A stretch of 33,785 nt of DNA from contig PMMM01000087.1 of NCBI GenBank assembly GCA_003162245.1, positions 3,110 to 36,894 of the forward strand, given 5' to 3'. The notes beneath the pieces were generated by a model. The model searched no databases, had not been told where the DNA came from, and saw only the letters and a program-made list of their open reading frames with translations. Position 1 is the stretch's first letter, and each line of letters begins with the position of its first letter. Source of the stretch: Phycisphaerales bacterium. GTDB lineage: Bacteria; Planctomycetota; Phycisphaerae; UBA1845; Fen-1342. The position numbers and the translations under genes were made by a program. Of the stretch, positions 1 through 8,689 are shown in pieces.

Positions 1-27
1 GCGCTCTCCCAACTGAGCTACGGCCCC
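1..27 (-). tRNA. tRNA-Ala, 5' part only (cut by window edge)
   Basis: Read on the minus strand, the first 27 nt of a tRNA are present: a seven-base acceptor strand GGGGCCG, then the D-arm start TAGCTCAGTTGGGAGAGCGC. G at position 3, which would form the G3:U70 pair, and the overall match to bacterial alanine tRNAs point to tRNA-Ala. The anticodon lies outside the window, so identity is inferred. It lies directly downstream of tRNA-Ile in the same orientation, the order found in many rRNA operon spacers. Confidence 0.75.
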
Positions 28-191
28 GGGATCCTTGACCAGGACACGCCTAGTCACATCGCCCGCGGCCTCAGCTTCCGCCACCGCGAGCCAGCCGCCA
101 CACGAGCAGGGCTAGTATAGCGGCCACCGCGATGTACTGCAACACGCCGAGATCCACGCAACTCTCCGGCGCTCGCCGACGGTCGGTTCGA

Positions 192-265
192 TGGGCCCGA
201 CAGGAGTCGAACCTGTGACCTCGTCCTTATCAGGGACGCGCTCTAACCAACTGAGCTACGAGCCC
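192..265 (-). tRNA. tRNA-Ile (anticodon GAT)
   Basis: This is a complete 74-nt cloverleaf on the minus strand. The acceptor strand GGGCTCG pairs with CGGGCCC (one U-G pair), the discriminator base is A, the anticodon stem CGTCC/GGACG encloses the loop CTGATAA, and the T-arm contains GGTTCGACTCC. The anticodon GAT (positions 229-231) reads AUC and AUU isoleucine codons. No CCA is encoded at the 3' end, so a CCA-adding enzyme would be needed. About 164 nt separate it from the downstream tRNA-Ala. No 16S rRNA lies upstream; the next gene upstream is a protein gene. Confidence 0.95.
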
Positions 266-413
266 GCTGCGCCGCAGCCCCAAAGCGGCCGGAACTCCGC
301 CGGTCAAAGCGACCTCTTGTGCTACGGCCGGCCGTCCCGCCTGGATTTCGCGGTCCGTCGCCGGCCGCATCGGCTTGCGGACCCGTAGTCCACTAAACCG
401 CGGCGAGCAGTAC

Positions 414-441
414 ACTTTAGCAGGGGCGCCGCCGCTGTCAA
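414..441 (-). promoter_or_regulatory. Strong sigma70-type promoter for the tRNA-Ile/tRNA-Ala transcript
   Basis: On the minus strand a consensus -35 TTGACA (436-441) is followed by a 16-nt spacer and the -10 hexamer TAAAGT (414-419), with TGC just before the -10 as in extended -10 promoters. Transcription would start near 407, leaving a leader of about 140 nt before the mature tRNA-Ile. Such strength is typical of stable-RNA promoters. Confidence 0.75.
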
Positions 442-550
442 GGCTACGAGCGGCGAATCTCGGCCGAATCTTCGCGGACCGGCCGATCGGTGCGTAAGTG
501 CTGCTTGGATAGACAGTTGCGATTCGAAATGCCGTTGGGGGCGCGCTGCT

Positions 551-1765
551 TCAGCGGCCAGCCGCCGCAGCAAGGGGCCGCTTCTTGGCGAACAGACCGA
601 GGAAACCGCGGCGTTCGCTCGGAAGGGCGTCGGCGCCGAGGTGCGCCGTCGCCAGGCGTCGGGCCAGGTTGCGGATGGCGAGCCGGGCCGGACTGTTCGG
701 GGCCGAGGCCTGGATCGGATTGCCGAGGTCGCGCGATGCCGTCACGTGCTTGTAGTCGTTCGGAACGACGGCGAAGACCGGACGCCCGAAGTGCTTCTCC
801 ACGTCCGCGGGCTTGATCCGCTCGTGATCGGCGTTCGAGCGGTTAAGCACCAACTCGATGCACTCTTCCTTGATGCCGGTATGCAGCAACGCATGGTAAA
901 TCCGCGTCGCGTTGCGCAGGAACGGCACGGCGAGCTGCGAGACCAGGAAAACGCGGCTGGACAAGTTCAGCGCGCTGAGCGTGACGAAGGTGAACGCCCG
1001 CGGCAGGTCGACGACGACGAAGGGGAACATCTGGGCCAGCGCGCGGAGCACGTGCTCCACGGCTTCGGGGTGGATTTGCTCGGAATCCTCCAGTGTCTCC
1101 GGCCGGGCGAGGAGCGAGACGTTGTTGGGCAGCGCGTCCAGCGCCGTTTCGACCAGCGTGCGGTCGATCTCCGCCCCCGTGCGACAGAGATCGGCGATCG
1201 AGAACTTCGGCGTGCGGTCGAACGCACAGGCAACGTCGCCGAACTGGAGGTCCAGGTCGACGAGACCGGCGCGCCGGCCGGTCACGTGCCCCAACTCCAG
1301 CGCGAGGTTGCACGCGAGCGTGGTCGTGCCGGCGCCGCCGTGCGCACCCATGATGGCGATCTGCTGACACCCTTCCGCCACGGGCAGGTGCCGCTTGCGG
1401 ATGCGCTCGAGCGCGGCGTTGAGGTCGACGGGGTCGACGGGCGTGCGGACAAACTGGGTACACCCGGCGCGCATCGCGCCGATGATGAAATCCGGGTTGG
1501 TCTCGCCGCTGACGCCGATGACCGCGCAGTCGGGCGCGAGCTCGGCGATCCGCTGGATGGACATGAACCGTGGGCTCTCCTCGCCGGTATCGAGGTTGAC
1601 GGCGACCGCATCGACGTTGGCGCACTGGAGGTGCTGCTGGAGCTGGTTCCAGTGGGCGCAGTGGTCGACGATGGTCACGTCCTCGAGATTCGCGAAGATG
1701 TCCCGAAACGGCGTGTTCGTGGCCGCCGCCTTGTCGAACAGGCAGATGCGCAGGTTCATGGCCAT
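551..1765 (-). CDS. CpaE/TadZ-like pilus-assembly ATPase (MinD/ParA fold)
   Basis: The protein has 404 residues. Residues 1-125 resemble a receiver-like domain and residues 134-370 a MinD/ParA-type P-loop ATPase. The deviant Walker A is GGAGTTT (143-149); the signature and P-loop lysines of true ParA proteins are replaced, which is characteristic of the CpaE/TadZ branch. Later motifs LVDLDLQFGD and VVVDLP fit the Walker A' and Walker B regions. CpaE/TadZ proteins localise Tad/Flp pilus machinery at the cell pole. No cpaF, tadB/C or pilin gene lies nearby in the window, so the pilus role rests on family membership alone. The start at 1765 is preceded by GGTGA; a second in-frame ATG two codons later is an alternative. 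Confidence 0.75.
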   Translation of the reverse strand: MAMNLRICLFDKAAATNTPFRDIFANLEDVTIVDHCAHWNQLQQHLQCANVDAVAVNLDTGEESPRFMSIQRIAELAPDCAVIGVSGETNPDFIIGAMRAGCTQFVRTPVDPVDLNAALERIRKRHLPVAEGCQQIAIMGAHGGAGTTTLACNLALELGHVTGRRAGLVDLDLQFGDVACAFDRTPKFSIADLCRTGAEIDRTLVETALDALPNNVSLLARPETLEDSEQIHPEAVEHVLRALAQMFPFVVVDLPRAFTFVTLSALNLSSRVFLVSQLAVPFLRNATRIYHALLHTGIKEECIELVLNRSNADHERIKPADVEKHFGRPVFAVVPNDYKHVTASRDLGNPIQASAPNSPARLAIRNLARRLATAHLGADALPSERRGFLGLFAKKRPLAAAAGR

Positions 1766-2119
1766 AGCTGTACTTCACCGTCCCCGGATGGTGCCGGGCC
1801 GCGCGGCGGACGCCGACGTTAGCGTGCGCGCTCGAACCACACGGTTTCTCCAGTAATGATCGGGGGAATCGGGGGCCTACTTCGCAGAATCGGGGGGAGT
1901 CCGGCGAGACAGGCGCTCGTGCCGCCTGGGGCCGCGTTTTATTGGGCTCGGAGCCCGGGTCACCAGGCACCGCACGAAGCGGCGGTGCCGCGACTTGCTG
2001 CAACACAACGCATTTGGAACGCTTAAGGTGAGGAATCCCCGTGACCGTGTGGGAGCCACGCGGCGGGTATGCACCGCGCCGGACCTGGCACCGGGCCGTC
2101 GCGGAGAGAGGTGGCCACC
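1766..2119. other. Divergent intergenic region, no gene seen
   Basis: This stretch separates the CpaE-like gene (minus) from a small secreted-protein gene (plus) and should carry both promoters, but neither strand shows a convincing -35/-10 pair. The only structure noted is a short GC hairpin at 1944-1956 (GGGCT/AGCCC) next to a T-rich run. No short ORF here has a ribosome-binding site and a credible protein. Confidence 0.5.
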
Positions 2120-2515
2120 GTGGCCCGCAGGATACCGACCGCAGCGACCGCGCTCCTGGCGACATGTTTGCTGGGCGGAGGCGGTGCGCTTGCGGACCAG
2201 ACCCGCCCGCCGCCGCGATTCAGCGACCTGCCCAGCGCGTGGAGGCTCGGAGAGCGGCTTCCGTTCGTGTCGCTCGCCGCGCACGACCTCGCGGGAGGCT
2301 TCGATTGGGCCGCGACGCCAGGCAGGATACGCCTATTGGAGGCACAGCCAGTTGCGGGGTGGCTAAGCGGCCTTTCCAGCGCGGGTCGCCACCCGGTGCC
2401 GCCGCCGCCTGCGGCGGACGACGCTGCGCGGGTCGTCGGACCGGGACCCGCCAGTACGCTTCTGGTGGCGACCGGTGCTGCGTTTGCCGCGCGCGCCGGC
2501 TGGCGCCGCGTGTGA
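2120..2515 (+). CDS. Small secreted protein with a PEP-CTERM-like tail, function unknown
   Basis: I do not recognise the family. Starting at GTG 2120, preceded at a suitable distance by GAGAGAGG (about 2105-2112), it encodes 131 residues. The N-terminus VARRIPTAATALLATCLL followed by GGGGALADQ looks like a signal peptide cleaved after ALA. The C-terminus has Gly-Pro-Gly-Pro, about 16 hydrophobic residues and then WRRV, which resembles a degenerate PEP-CTERM sorting tail (variants with PGP occur). The central part is rich in Pro, Ala and Gly without recognisable domains. GTG 2111 and an ATG-type start at 2069 are alternatives. It could also be a spurious reading frame in high-GC DNA; the signal and tail together argue against that. 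Confidence 0.45.
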   Translation: MARRIPTAATALLATCLLGGGGALADQTRPPPRFSDLPSAWRLGERLPFVSLAAHDLAGGFDWAATPGRIRLLEAQPVAGWLSGLSSAGRHPVPPPPAADDAARVVGPGPASTLLVATGAAFAARAGWRRV

Positions 2516-2568
2516 CGGACGCGTGTTGGCCACCGCGCAGGTCTACCGACACCGGGCGGCGCCGGCCG

Positions 2569-3663
2569 TCAAGGTGCCACGGAGATGTCCAACTCGACCG
2601 AGCGATGGTCGGAAGCCCATGACCACCCGTGGACGCAGCGGGTGACCCGGACTCCCGCGTTGAACCAGGCCTGGTCGATCGCGAGGACAGGCAAGGGTAT
2701 CGGCCATGTGGCCACGTAGCCCTGCCCCGCCCACTCAAAGGCGTTCAGGAAGCGGGCCCGCAGCGGTTCGACGAAGACCGAGTCGGTTGGCGTGTTGAAG
2801 TCGCCGATCAGGAGCACTGGCTCGCCATCGAGCGTCGCGAGCAGTTGGTTGAGATCGCGAAACGGCCCGCTTCGGGATGTGCCGGGCATGTAGGCCACAT
2901 CCACCACAATGACGTGGAGCGTCCGCGTCGGCGTAGCGAGCTGGCCGTGTAAGTAGTGTCCCTGCGCGGTGCGTTCGTTGGGGGCCAGGTACCCGTCTTC
3001 GACCTGCGTGAGCTCGCCCTTGGTCAGCAAACTGATGCCATAAGACAGCACGATGGCGTGATACTGGGGCATCTGCTCGGACCAGAAAACCTGCATCTCG
3101 GACGCCGTCTGCTGGAGTTCGGCCCGGACGGCGGCCAGATCGTGCCCCAATCGGGGCAACTCGCGGACCGACTCGACCAGTCCGATGATGTCCGGATCGC
3201 GTGCGCGGAGCTGCGCGGCAATGTCGGTCCAGCCGGCGACGCCGTGGGCTACGTTCCAGAACAGCACGCGCTGGCTGCCCGTCGGCGCCGGTGCCGCGGC
3301 GCGGTCATACCAGGTGTACGGGTAGGCCCAGATCAGGAAGCCGACGCCCGCGGCCAGCGTCGCCGCGGCCAGCCGCCAACGCCGCGCGATCAGCCACGAC
3401 AGCCCCGCCGCCAGCACGAGGCCGCTGAGCACAATCGGCGGCGTAACGTAGTAGCAGTCCGCGATGAACTCGGATCCGCGGTCCTGCACGAGCAGGCGAA
3501 TCAGAAACCCCACGAGGCAGATGGCCAGCAGAGACACCGGCGGGCCCCAAACCAGCAGCGCACGGACAACGCGCCGCAGCGTGACATAGCCCGCCTTCTG
3601 CGCCCGGACCCACTGCGCGCGGCGGCGTGTCAAATCCGAATGCCGCGAATTGTGCGGACGCAC
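2569..3663 (-). CDS. Membrane-anchored endonuclease/exonuclease/phosphatase (EEP) family protein
   Basis: The 364-residue product has two or three N-terminal transmembrane segments (about residues 34-60, 72-92 and 95-115) followed by a complete EEP (DNase I-like) domain. Catalytic motifs appear in the family order: LFWNVAHG, IGLVES with the metal-binding Glu, IGDFNTPTDS, an IDQAWF substrate-side motif and the final ASDHRSVELDI with the catalytic Asp-His. The substrate cannot be told from sequence; relatives cleave nucleic acids, phosphoinositides or sphingomyelin. I place the start at GTG 3663 because GGAGG lies eight bases upstream; a TTG 39 nt further upstream also opens the frame. It lies downstream of the amidohydrolase gene in the same direction, so co-transcription is possible. 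Confidence 0.8.
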   Translation of the reverse strand: MRPHNSRHSDLTRRRAQWVRAQKAGYVTLRRVVRALLVWGPPVSLLAICLVGFLIRLLVQDRGSEFIADCYYVTPPIVLSGLVLAAGLSWLIARRWRLAAATLAAGVGFLIWAYPYTWYDRAAAPAPTGSQRVLFWNVAHGVAGWTDIAAQLRARDPDIIGLVESVRELPRLGHDLAAVRAELQQTASEMQVFWSEQMPQYHAIVLSYGISLLTKGELTQVEDGYLAPNERTAQGHYLHGQLATPTRTLHVIVVDVAYMPGTSRSGPFRDLNQLLATLDGEPVLLIGDFNTPTDSVFVEPLRARFLNAFEWAGQGYVATWPIPLPVLAIDQAWFNAGVRVTRCVHGWSWASDHRSVELDISVAP

Positions 3664-3744
3664 GCCTCTGACCTCCGTGGGTGCGGCGGGCCGCCAACTC
3701 AACCGGGCGCCGCCGGGCCGTCCTCCAGAATATCGCTCGCGGTC

Positions 3745-4734
3745 CTAATACCCTAGCCGAGTCGCGTTTTCGTCGTACAGCTTGCGGAGGACCTCCGGCG
3801 GCAGCGCGAGCCCGGCCAGCCGCGGGGGATCGTCCGCGTCGGCGTCCTCAATCGGGCTTTCTCCGCGGCGGTCGCTCTCCCAGAGCATCTGGTGGACCCA
3901 GTAGCGGCTGGCGTAGTGGTCGAAATCGTAGCTCGCCGCCACGACGAGATCGCTCCCGAAGAGCAGGCGGTCCTGGTTGCGGAGCACGAAGTCGCGGGCG
4001 GCCTCTGGCTGTCGGGCGACCCCGCGCACGACCCACTTCGTCGCGCTGGTGTCCAGGTGGAGGTTGGGGTAGCGGTCCAGGAGCGTCTGGAGGAACGGGA
4101 GGTCCTCAACGGACCCGCCCATGTGCGCCGCGATGACGGTCCGCGGCGCCACCGTCTCGAGCAGGTGCTCCAACTGCGGGTACTGCTCGCGTTTCGTCCC
4201 GTAGCGCGCTGCATCGGCGTACCGGCCGCCGCGCTCGAACCACTCGCTCGGGTCCCCCACGTGCACCATGAAGTCGTAGCCCAGGTCCAGGCCCTGCCGA
4301 ATCAGCGGCTGAAAGAAGGGGGCTTGCAGCGTGAGCCCGTGCTCGCCGCGCAGGGGCGGCGCCACCCAGAACTTCATGCGCCGGGCGCCCTTTTCGCGGA
4401 ACGCCTCCAGGTCCCCCAGCCACTGCCGGCCGAATTCGGCCGAGTTCTTCATCTCGCGCCACCGCGGAATCGCGATGAAGTCTAAGCGGCCCGGGTACGA
4501 CGTGCGCAGCAGGTCCACTTGGTCCAGCGGCGTCATCGACACGATCTTGCCGATGTGATACCTGTCCGCCGCTTCGAAAAACGCCGGCGTGCTCGGCGTG
4601 TTGTGGACATGCGTGTGCACGTCGACGATGCGGCCGCCCACGCGCCGCGCGGGCACGGCCCGGTAATCCAGGCCGAGCCGGTTGGCCGGGGTGCGGCGGG
4701 CGCTGGTCGGCGTATCGGCATCGTGGCTGCTCAT
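3745..4734 (-). CDS. Amidohydrolase-family (COG2159-like) metal-dependent hydrolase
   Basis: The 329-residue product shows the amidohydrolase-2 TIM-barrel pattern: DVHTHVH near the N-terminus (metal-binding His-x-His), MVHVGDPSEWFE at mid-length, AAHMGG (another His ligand) and LLFGSDLVV with the catalytic Asp. Enzymes of this group hydrolyse or decarboxylate aromatic and related acids; the sequence does not identify the substrate. The start at ATG 4734 has GGAG five bases upstream, which favours it over an ATG-type start 51 nt further upstream. The gene ends 81 nt before the start of the EEP gene. Confidence 0.8.
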   Translation of the reverse strand: MSSHDADTPTSARRTPANRLGLDYRAVPARRVGGRIVDVHTHVHNTPSTPAFFEAADRYHIGKIVSMTPLDQVDLLRTSYPGRLDFIAIPRWREMKNSAEFGRQWLGDLEAFREKGARRMKFWVAPPLRGEHGLTLQAPFFQPLIRQGLDLGYDFMVHVGDPSEWFERGGRYADAARYGTKREQYPQLEHLLETVAPRTVIAAHMGGSVEDLPFLQTLLDRYPNLHLDTSATKWVVRGVARQPEAARDFVLRNQDRLLFGSDLVVAASYDFDHYASRYWVHQMLWESDRRGESPIEDADADDPPRLAGLALPPEVLRKLYDENATRLGY

Positions 4735-4860
4735 GGCGGCTCCATCACGGCGCCGCGGACGGACGCGGCGCGATACATAGAGCATAGGCGACCGCTGGCC
4801 GTCGGTCGATTCGGCCTGGGTCCGGCCGGCCGCCGGCGCCCGCGCGGCACGAACCGGGTG

Positions 4861-4890
4861 CTGTCGGGCTCGTACCGTCCTTAGTACAAT
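4861..4890 (+). promoter_or_regulatory. Possible promoter for the phasin-like/UbiB pair
   Basis: A good -10 hexamer TACAAT (4885-4890) lies 42 nt before the phasin-like start codon. The best -35 candidate, CTGTCG (4861-4866, spacer 18), matches the consensus at three of six positions only. Confidence 0.35.
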
Positions 4891-4931
4891 CCAGTCGGTT
4901 TGGCCGGGAGTCCTGTCGAGGAGACCGTGCG

Positions 4932-5237
4932 ATGATCGAGCTGATGAAGAAGACGTTGCTGGCCGGCGTCGGGCTGACGCTGATGACCAAGGACAAAGTC
5001 GAGGAAATGGCCCGCGAGATAACCAAGAGCGCGCAGATGTCGAAAGAGAAGGGCGACGAGTTCGTCAAGGAAGCCGTGACCCGCGCTCAGAAGGGCCGCG
5101 AGGACCTGGAGGCCGCCGTGCAGCGCGTCGTCAACGAGACGCTCAAGAAGACCAACCTGCCGTCGCGCGACGACCTCGCCCGTCTCACCGCCCGGATCGA
5201 GCAGCTCGAGCAGACGCTCGCCGCGAAATCCGGGTAG
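4932..5237 (+). CDS. Phasin-like coiled-coil protein
   Basis: This protein has 101 residues and is Lys/Glu-rich. Residues 1-18 are mildly hydrophobic (MKKTLLAGVGLTLM), residues 19-70 form a charged amphipathic helix, and the C-terminal 25 residues have heptad spacing typical of a coiled coil (DLARLTARIEQLEQTLA). The pattern resembles the phasin superfamily and polyhydroxyalkanoate granule regulators, which coat hydrophobic surfaces. AGGAGA lies eight bases before the ATG. It is followed 55 nt later by the ABC1/UbiB gene, suggesting a shared membrane or lipid role. No PHA synthase gene is in the window, so a granule role is not supported locally. Confidence 0.7.
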   Translation: MIELMKKTLLAGVGLTLMTKDKVEEMAREITKSAQMSKEKGDEFVKEAVTRAQKGREDLEAAVQRVVNETLKKTNLPSRDDLARLTARIEQLEQTLAAKSG

Positions 5238-5292
5238 CGGGCCCCTTGTCACGCCGCACGGCCCGCGCGTGCGGGCGTGGCGGCCGACGACC

Positions 5293-6990
5293 ATGACCAT
5301 TCGCCGCATCGGCATTGTCTCGCGCACCTACCGGCACGTGAACCGGTACCGGCAGGTTCTCACCGTGCTCATGAAGTACGGCTTCGGGGACCTCGTTGAC
5401 CGGCTCCGCATCAGTCAGTATCTCGAAGTGGGCCTCCAGCTCATCGCGCGCGAGCGGCGCGAGCACATCGCCGCCCTGAGCACCGCGGAGCGCGTGCGCA
5501 TGGCGCTGGAGGAGCTGGGGCCGACGTTCATCAAGCTCGGGCAGGTGCTCTCGACACGCCCGGACGTGGTACCGGCCGACCTGATCGACGAGCTAACCAA
5601 GCTTCAGCAGCACGTGCCGCCGTTCCCGTTCGAGCAGGTTCGCGAGATCGTCGAGGCCGACCTGAAGCGCCCGCTCGACACGCTGTTCAGCCACTTTGAC
5701 CCCGCGCCGATCGCGGCGGCCTCCATCGGGCAGGTCCATCGGGCGACCCGCTTCGACGGCGAGGACGTGGTTGTGAAGGTGCAGCGGCCGAACATCCAGG
5801 CGATGATCGACGTCGACCTCGAGATCCTGCTGCACCTGGCCACGCTCATCGAGCGACACGTCGAAGGCTGGCGTATGTACCGTCCCAGCCGGGTCGTCGA
5901 GGAGTTCAGCCGCGTGATCGAGCGCGAGCTGGATTTCGCGACCGAAGCCGCCCACCTCGAGCGGTTCGCCCGCCAATTCGCCGGCGACGACACGATCTAC
6001 GTGCCGAAGGTCTTCCGCGACATGACCACGCGGCACGTGCTCACGCTCGAATACGTGGACGTGATCCCGGTCACCGACCTCGCGGCGCTGCGCGCCGCCG
6101 GCCTGGATCCGTGCGTGCTCGCCCGTCGCGGCACGGAGCTGACGCTGAAGCAGATCTTCGTGCACGGCTTCTTCCACGCGGACCCGCATCCCGGCAACGT
6201 GTTCGCCCTGCCGAACAACGTGATCTGCCTGCTGGACTACGGGATGATGGGGCGGCTGGACCGGCGCGGGCGCGAGCGTTTTGCCGACCTGCTGTATGCG
6301 GTCTCCACCCGCGACGAGGTCGCGGTGACCCGGGCGCTCCTGCAACTCACCGAGCACGACGAGCTCGAGCCCGACCCGGCGCGCCTCGAGCGCGACGTGG
6401 CCGAGTTCATCGACGTCAATATCCCGGCCACGCTCCGCGCCCTCAGCTTCGGCAAGCTCGTGCGCGAGTTGCTCAACCTCGTCAGCCGCCACCACCTGTC
6501 CATCCCGCCCGACCTGGTCACGATGATGAAGGCCGCGGCGACCGCCGAGCAGCTCGTCGCCCGGCTGGACCCCGAGCTGAACGTGATCGCCGAGGCCGAA
6601 CCCTACGTCCGTCGGCTCAAGCTGGCCCGCGTGCGGCCGCAGCGGCTGTGGCGCGACGCCATGGACTCCGGCGGCGAGCTGCTGCAACTCGCCCACGAGA
6701 TCCCCGGCGCCGTCCGCGACCTGTTGCGCCTGACGAAGCGCGGCGAGATGAAGATCGGGTTCGAGCACCGCGGGCTCGAGCACCTGCTCGACGTGCACGA
6801 ACGCATCTCGAACCGCGTCTCGTTTGCGATCGTGGTGGGGGCGCTGATCGTCGGCTCGTCGCTGATCGTGCAGTCGCGCATCCCGCCGACGTGGCACGAC
6901 ATTCCGGTCATCGGCCTGGTCGGCTTCCTCGCCGCCGGGGGGCTCGGGTTCCTGCTGCTGTTGTCGATCATTCGGCACGGCCGGCTGTAA
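5293..6990 (+). CDS. ABC1/AarF/UbiB family atypical kinase-like protein
   Basis: The 565-residue product has the UbiB/ABC1 signature set: KLGQ (81-84) in the N-terminal extension, the Ala-rich loop AAASIGQ (141-147) replacing the Gly-rich loop, an ion-pair Lys in VVVKVQRP (162), ERELDF, then HADPHPGN (from His295) and LLDYG with Asp315. The C-terminus carries two transmembrane helices (about 515-535 and 543-562), as in UbiB. Family members support isoprenoid-quinone biosynthesis, probably as ATPases working on membrane lipids. ATG 5293 is used; an in-frame GTG at 5269 is possible, and neither has a clear ribosome-binding site. It follows the phasin-like gene in the same direction. Confidence 0.92.
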   Translation: MTIRRIGIVSRTYRHVNRYRQVLTVLMKYGFGDLVDRLRISQYLEVGLQLIARERREHIAALSTAERVRMALEELGPTFIKLGQVLSTRPDVVPADLIDELTKLQQHVPPFPFEQVREIVEADLKRPLDTLFSHFDPAPIAAASIGQVHRATRFDGEDVVVKVQRPNIQAMIDVDLEILLHLATLIERHVEGWRMYRPSRVVEEFSRVIERELDFATEAAHLERFARQFAGDDTIYVPKVFRDMTTRHVLTLEYVDVIPVTDLAALRAAGLDPCVLARRGTELTLKQIFVHGFFHADPHPGNVFALPNNVICLLDYGMMGRLDRRGRERFADLLYAVSTRDEVAVTRALLQLTEHDELEPDPARLERDVAEFIDVNIPATLRALSFGKLVRELLNLVSRHHLSIPPDLVTMMKAAATAEQLVARLDPELNVIAEAEPYVRRLKLARVRPQRLWRDAMDSGGELLQLAHEIPGAVRDLLRLTKRGEMKIGFEHRGLEHLLDVHERISNRVSFAIVVGALIVGSSLIVQSRIPPTWHDIPVIGLVGFLAAGGLGFLLLLSIIRHGRL

Positions 6991-6999
6991 CCGGCGCAC

Positions 7000-7015
7000 G
7001 ACGCGGGACCGCGTC
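7000..7015. terminator. Hairpin between convergent genes
   Basis: GACGCG (7000-7005) and CGCGTC (7010-7015) form a six-base stem around GGAC, ten nt after the UbiB stop and 14 nt before the stop of the convergent membrane-protein gene. There is no T run next to the stem, so intrinsic termination is uncertain. Confidence 0.3.
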
Positions 7016-7029
7016 GAGCGGGACCCTGT

Positions 7030-8616
7030 TTATGAGACAGCAACTGCTCTGCGGCGGCGCCGACGCAGGAATGCGAGTCCCACCAGTACGCCGCCCCCTG
7101 TCAGCAGGACGACGACCGCCGCGAGCAGCGACCGCACGGTGATCGAGTCCGCCAGCGTGGCAAATTGGAGCCGCAGCATCCGCGATGCCCCGAATACCTG
7201 CATCGCGACGGCCAGCACGACCAGCACGTAGCTCACGTACGTGATCCGCCCGCGCATGCCCAGCGCGACGAGCAGCAGAAGCAGCGGCGTCGCGTCGAGC
7301 AGGTAGCGCGGGCCGAACTGCACCCACCCGCTCCCGTTGAAACAAAGCAGCACGGCCGCCAACGGAATTACGCCGAGCAACGCCGCCGCCGCGAAAACCG
7401 ACCAACGCCGCCATAGCAGGAAGAGATACAGCAGCGGAGGCGTCATCAGGAAGATGCTGTTGCCGTTGGGGTCGTAGGACAGCCGCCCGTGGGTGTCGGT
7501 TGGGAAGGTGCAGTTCCAGAAATAGTATTTGAAGTTCTCGGGGACATAATGCAGCGCGAAAGTGCCGTACTTCTCGTACGACTCCAGGAAACGCGGGTGG
7601 CCGCGCGTGCGAATCTGAATGCCGACGCCGCTTTCGGAAAAGCTGCCGAACCGTCCGTGGTTGTAAAGGCCCTGTACGCCCACCGCGAGGGCTGCGGGGA
7701 CGCAAAAGGCGATCGCTCGTCGCAGCGCCGGGGCGACGCTCGCCGAGGCCGGCTCGGCCCGCCCGCCGCGGACGCGAATCCAGATCAACGCCAGGAAGAA
7801 CAGCCCGAGCGTTGCGACGACGCTTCGTCCGAGGATCGCCGCCCCGAAGAACACGCCGCACAGCAGCCAGTCGCGCGTCCGGTTAGTCGGCGAGAAGGCG
7901 GCGATCAGCGCCAGCAGCAGGGCGCCGAGCGTGACAATCTGAACCGTGAACCAGATCTGGCCCGCGCACGCCAGCCAGAAGTGCGACGTGCCGAACGCCA
8001 GCAGCAAGGCCAGCGCGACGCGGCAGGAGCCCGACGTCGGGCACAGCCCCGCGCGGTTGGCCCGGCAGAGCAGCCAGTAGAACAGCCCGACGTTCGCTGC
8101 GCCGAAGAGCGCACCGATCAGCGTATCGCTCACGCCCAGGCCGAACAGCGCCACCAGCGGCACCATCGCCACCGCGGTGAGCGGACCCCAGTAGCCGTAG
8201 ACCTTGCCGTTCCACAGCGCGAAGTCGTGATACACGATCTGCCGCAACTCCTTGTCGATGAGCGCCGCGCGGGCGGCCGGCGTGAGCGGGGTCGCGCCCG
8301 CCTCCGTGCGGCGGTTCACGCTCGCTTCCCGCAGCGGTCGGAGACGATCCATCTTCCACTGCAGGGCTTCGGGCCGGATGGCCAGTTGGCCGTGCAGCAG
8401 CGCATCGGCCATGTAGATGTGATGCGGGGTGTCTGACTGGCGGAAGTCGAAGCGGAAGTTCCCCGCGACGAGCAGGTACACGAATCCGCTGGCGGCGGAC
8501 AGCACGAGCGCGACGGCGGCGACGCGCACCGGCGACGGAGACCGCAGGCCGTCAACATCGGGGTGGGCCGGCCTCGGCGTCCGGCCACGCGTCGGCTTTC
8601 GTCCCGCGGTCGCCAT
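7030..8616 (-). CDS. Polytopic membrane protein, GT-C glycosyltransferase-like
   Basis: The 528-residue protein has about ten to twelve predicted transmembrane segments, the first at about 31-52, and an Arg-rich C-terminus. A large soluble loop follows the first helix and contains DFRQSDTPHHIYMADALL and later HDFALWNGKVYGYWGP. Acidic residues after the first helix and the overall topology recall GT-C (ArnT/PMT-like) lipid-linked sugar transferases, but the family-defining motif cannot be assigned with certainty. It lies 73 nt downstream of the peptidase C26 gene on the same strand, so the two may be co-transcribed. There is no strong ribosome-binding site before ATG 8616. Confidence 0.6.
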   Translation of the reverse strand: MATAGRKPTRGRTPRPAHPDVDGLRSPSPVRVAAVALVLSAASGFVYLLVAGNFRFDFRQSDTPHHIYMADALLHGQLAIRPEALQWKMDRLRPLREASVNRRTEAGATPLTPAARAALIDKELRQIVYHDFALWNGKVYGYWGPLTAVAMVPLVALFGLGVSDTLIGALFGAANVGLFYWLLCRANRAGLCPTSGSCRVALALLLAFGTSHFWLACAGQIWFTVQIVTLGALLLALIAAFSPTNRTRDWLLCGVFFGAAILGRSVVATLGLFFLALIWIRVRGGRAEPASASVAPALRRAIAFCVPAALAVGVQGLYNHGRFGSFSESGVGIQIRTRGHPRFLESYEKYGTFALHYVPENFKYYFWNCTFPTDTHGRLSYDPNGNSIFLMTPPLLYLFLLWRRWSVFAAAALLGVIPLAAVLLCFNGSGWVQFGPRYLLDATPLLLLLVALGMRGRITYVSYVLVVLAVAMQVFGASRMLRLQFATLADSITVRSLLAAVVVLLTGGGVLVGLAFLRRRRRRAVAVS

Positions 8617-8689
8617 CGCGGGTCATCGTAGCGTGGTGCTACAACCCCCGGAAGCGTGCCGGTGCCGGACTGGTGACGCGGAGCGACCG

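Noticed and set aside
5593-6999. Long minus-strand reading frame (468 codons) opposite the UbiB gene
   Set aside because: It is fully antisense to a gene with strong family motifs. Its product is rich in Arg, Gln, His and Val as expected for an antisense frame in high-GC DNA, and no motif is recognisable.
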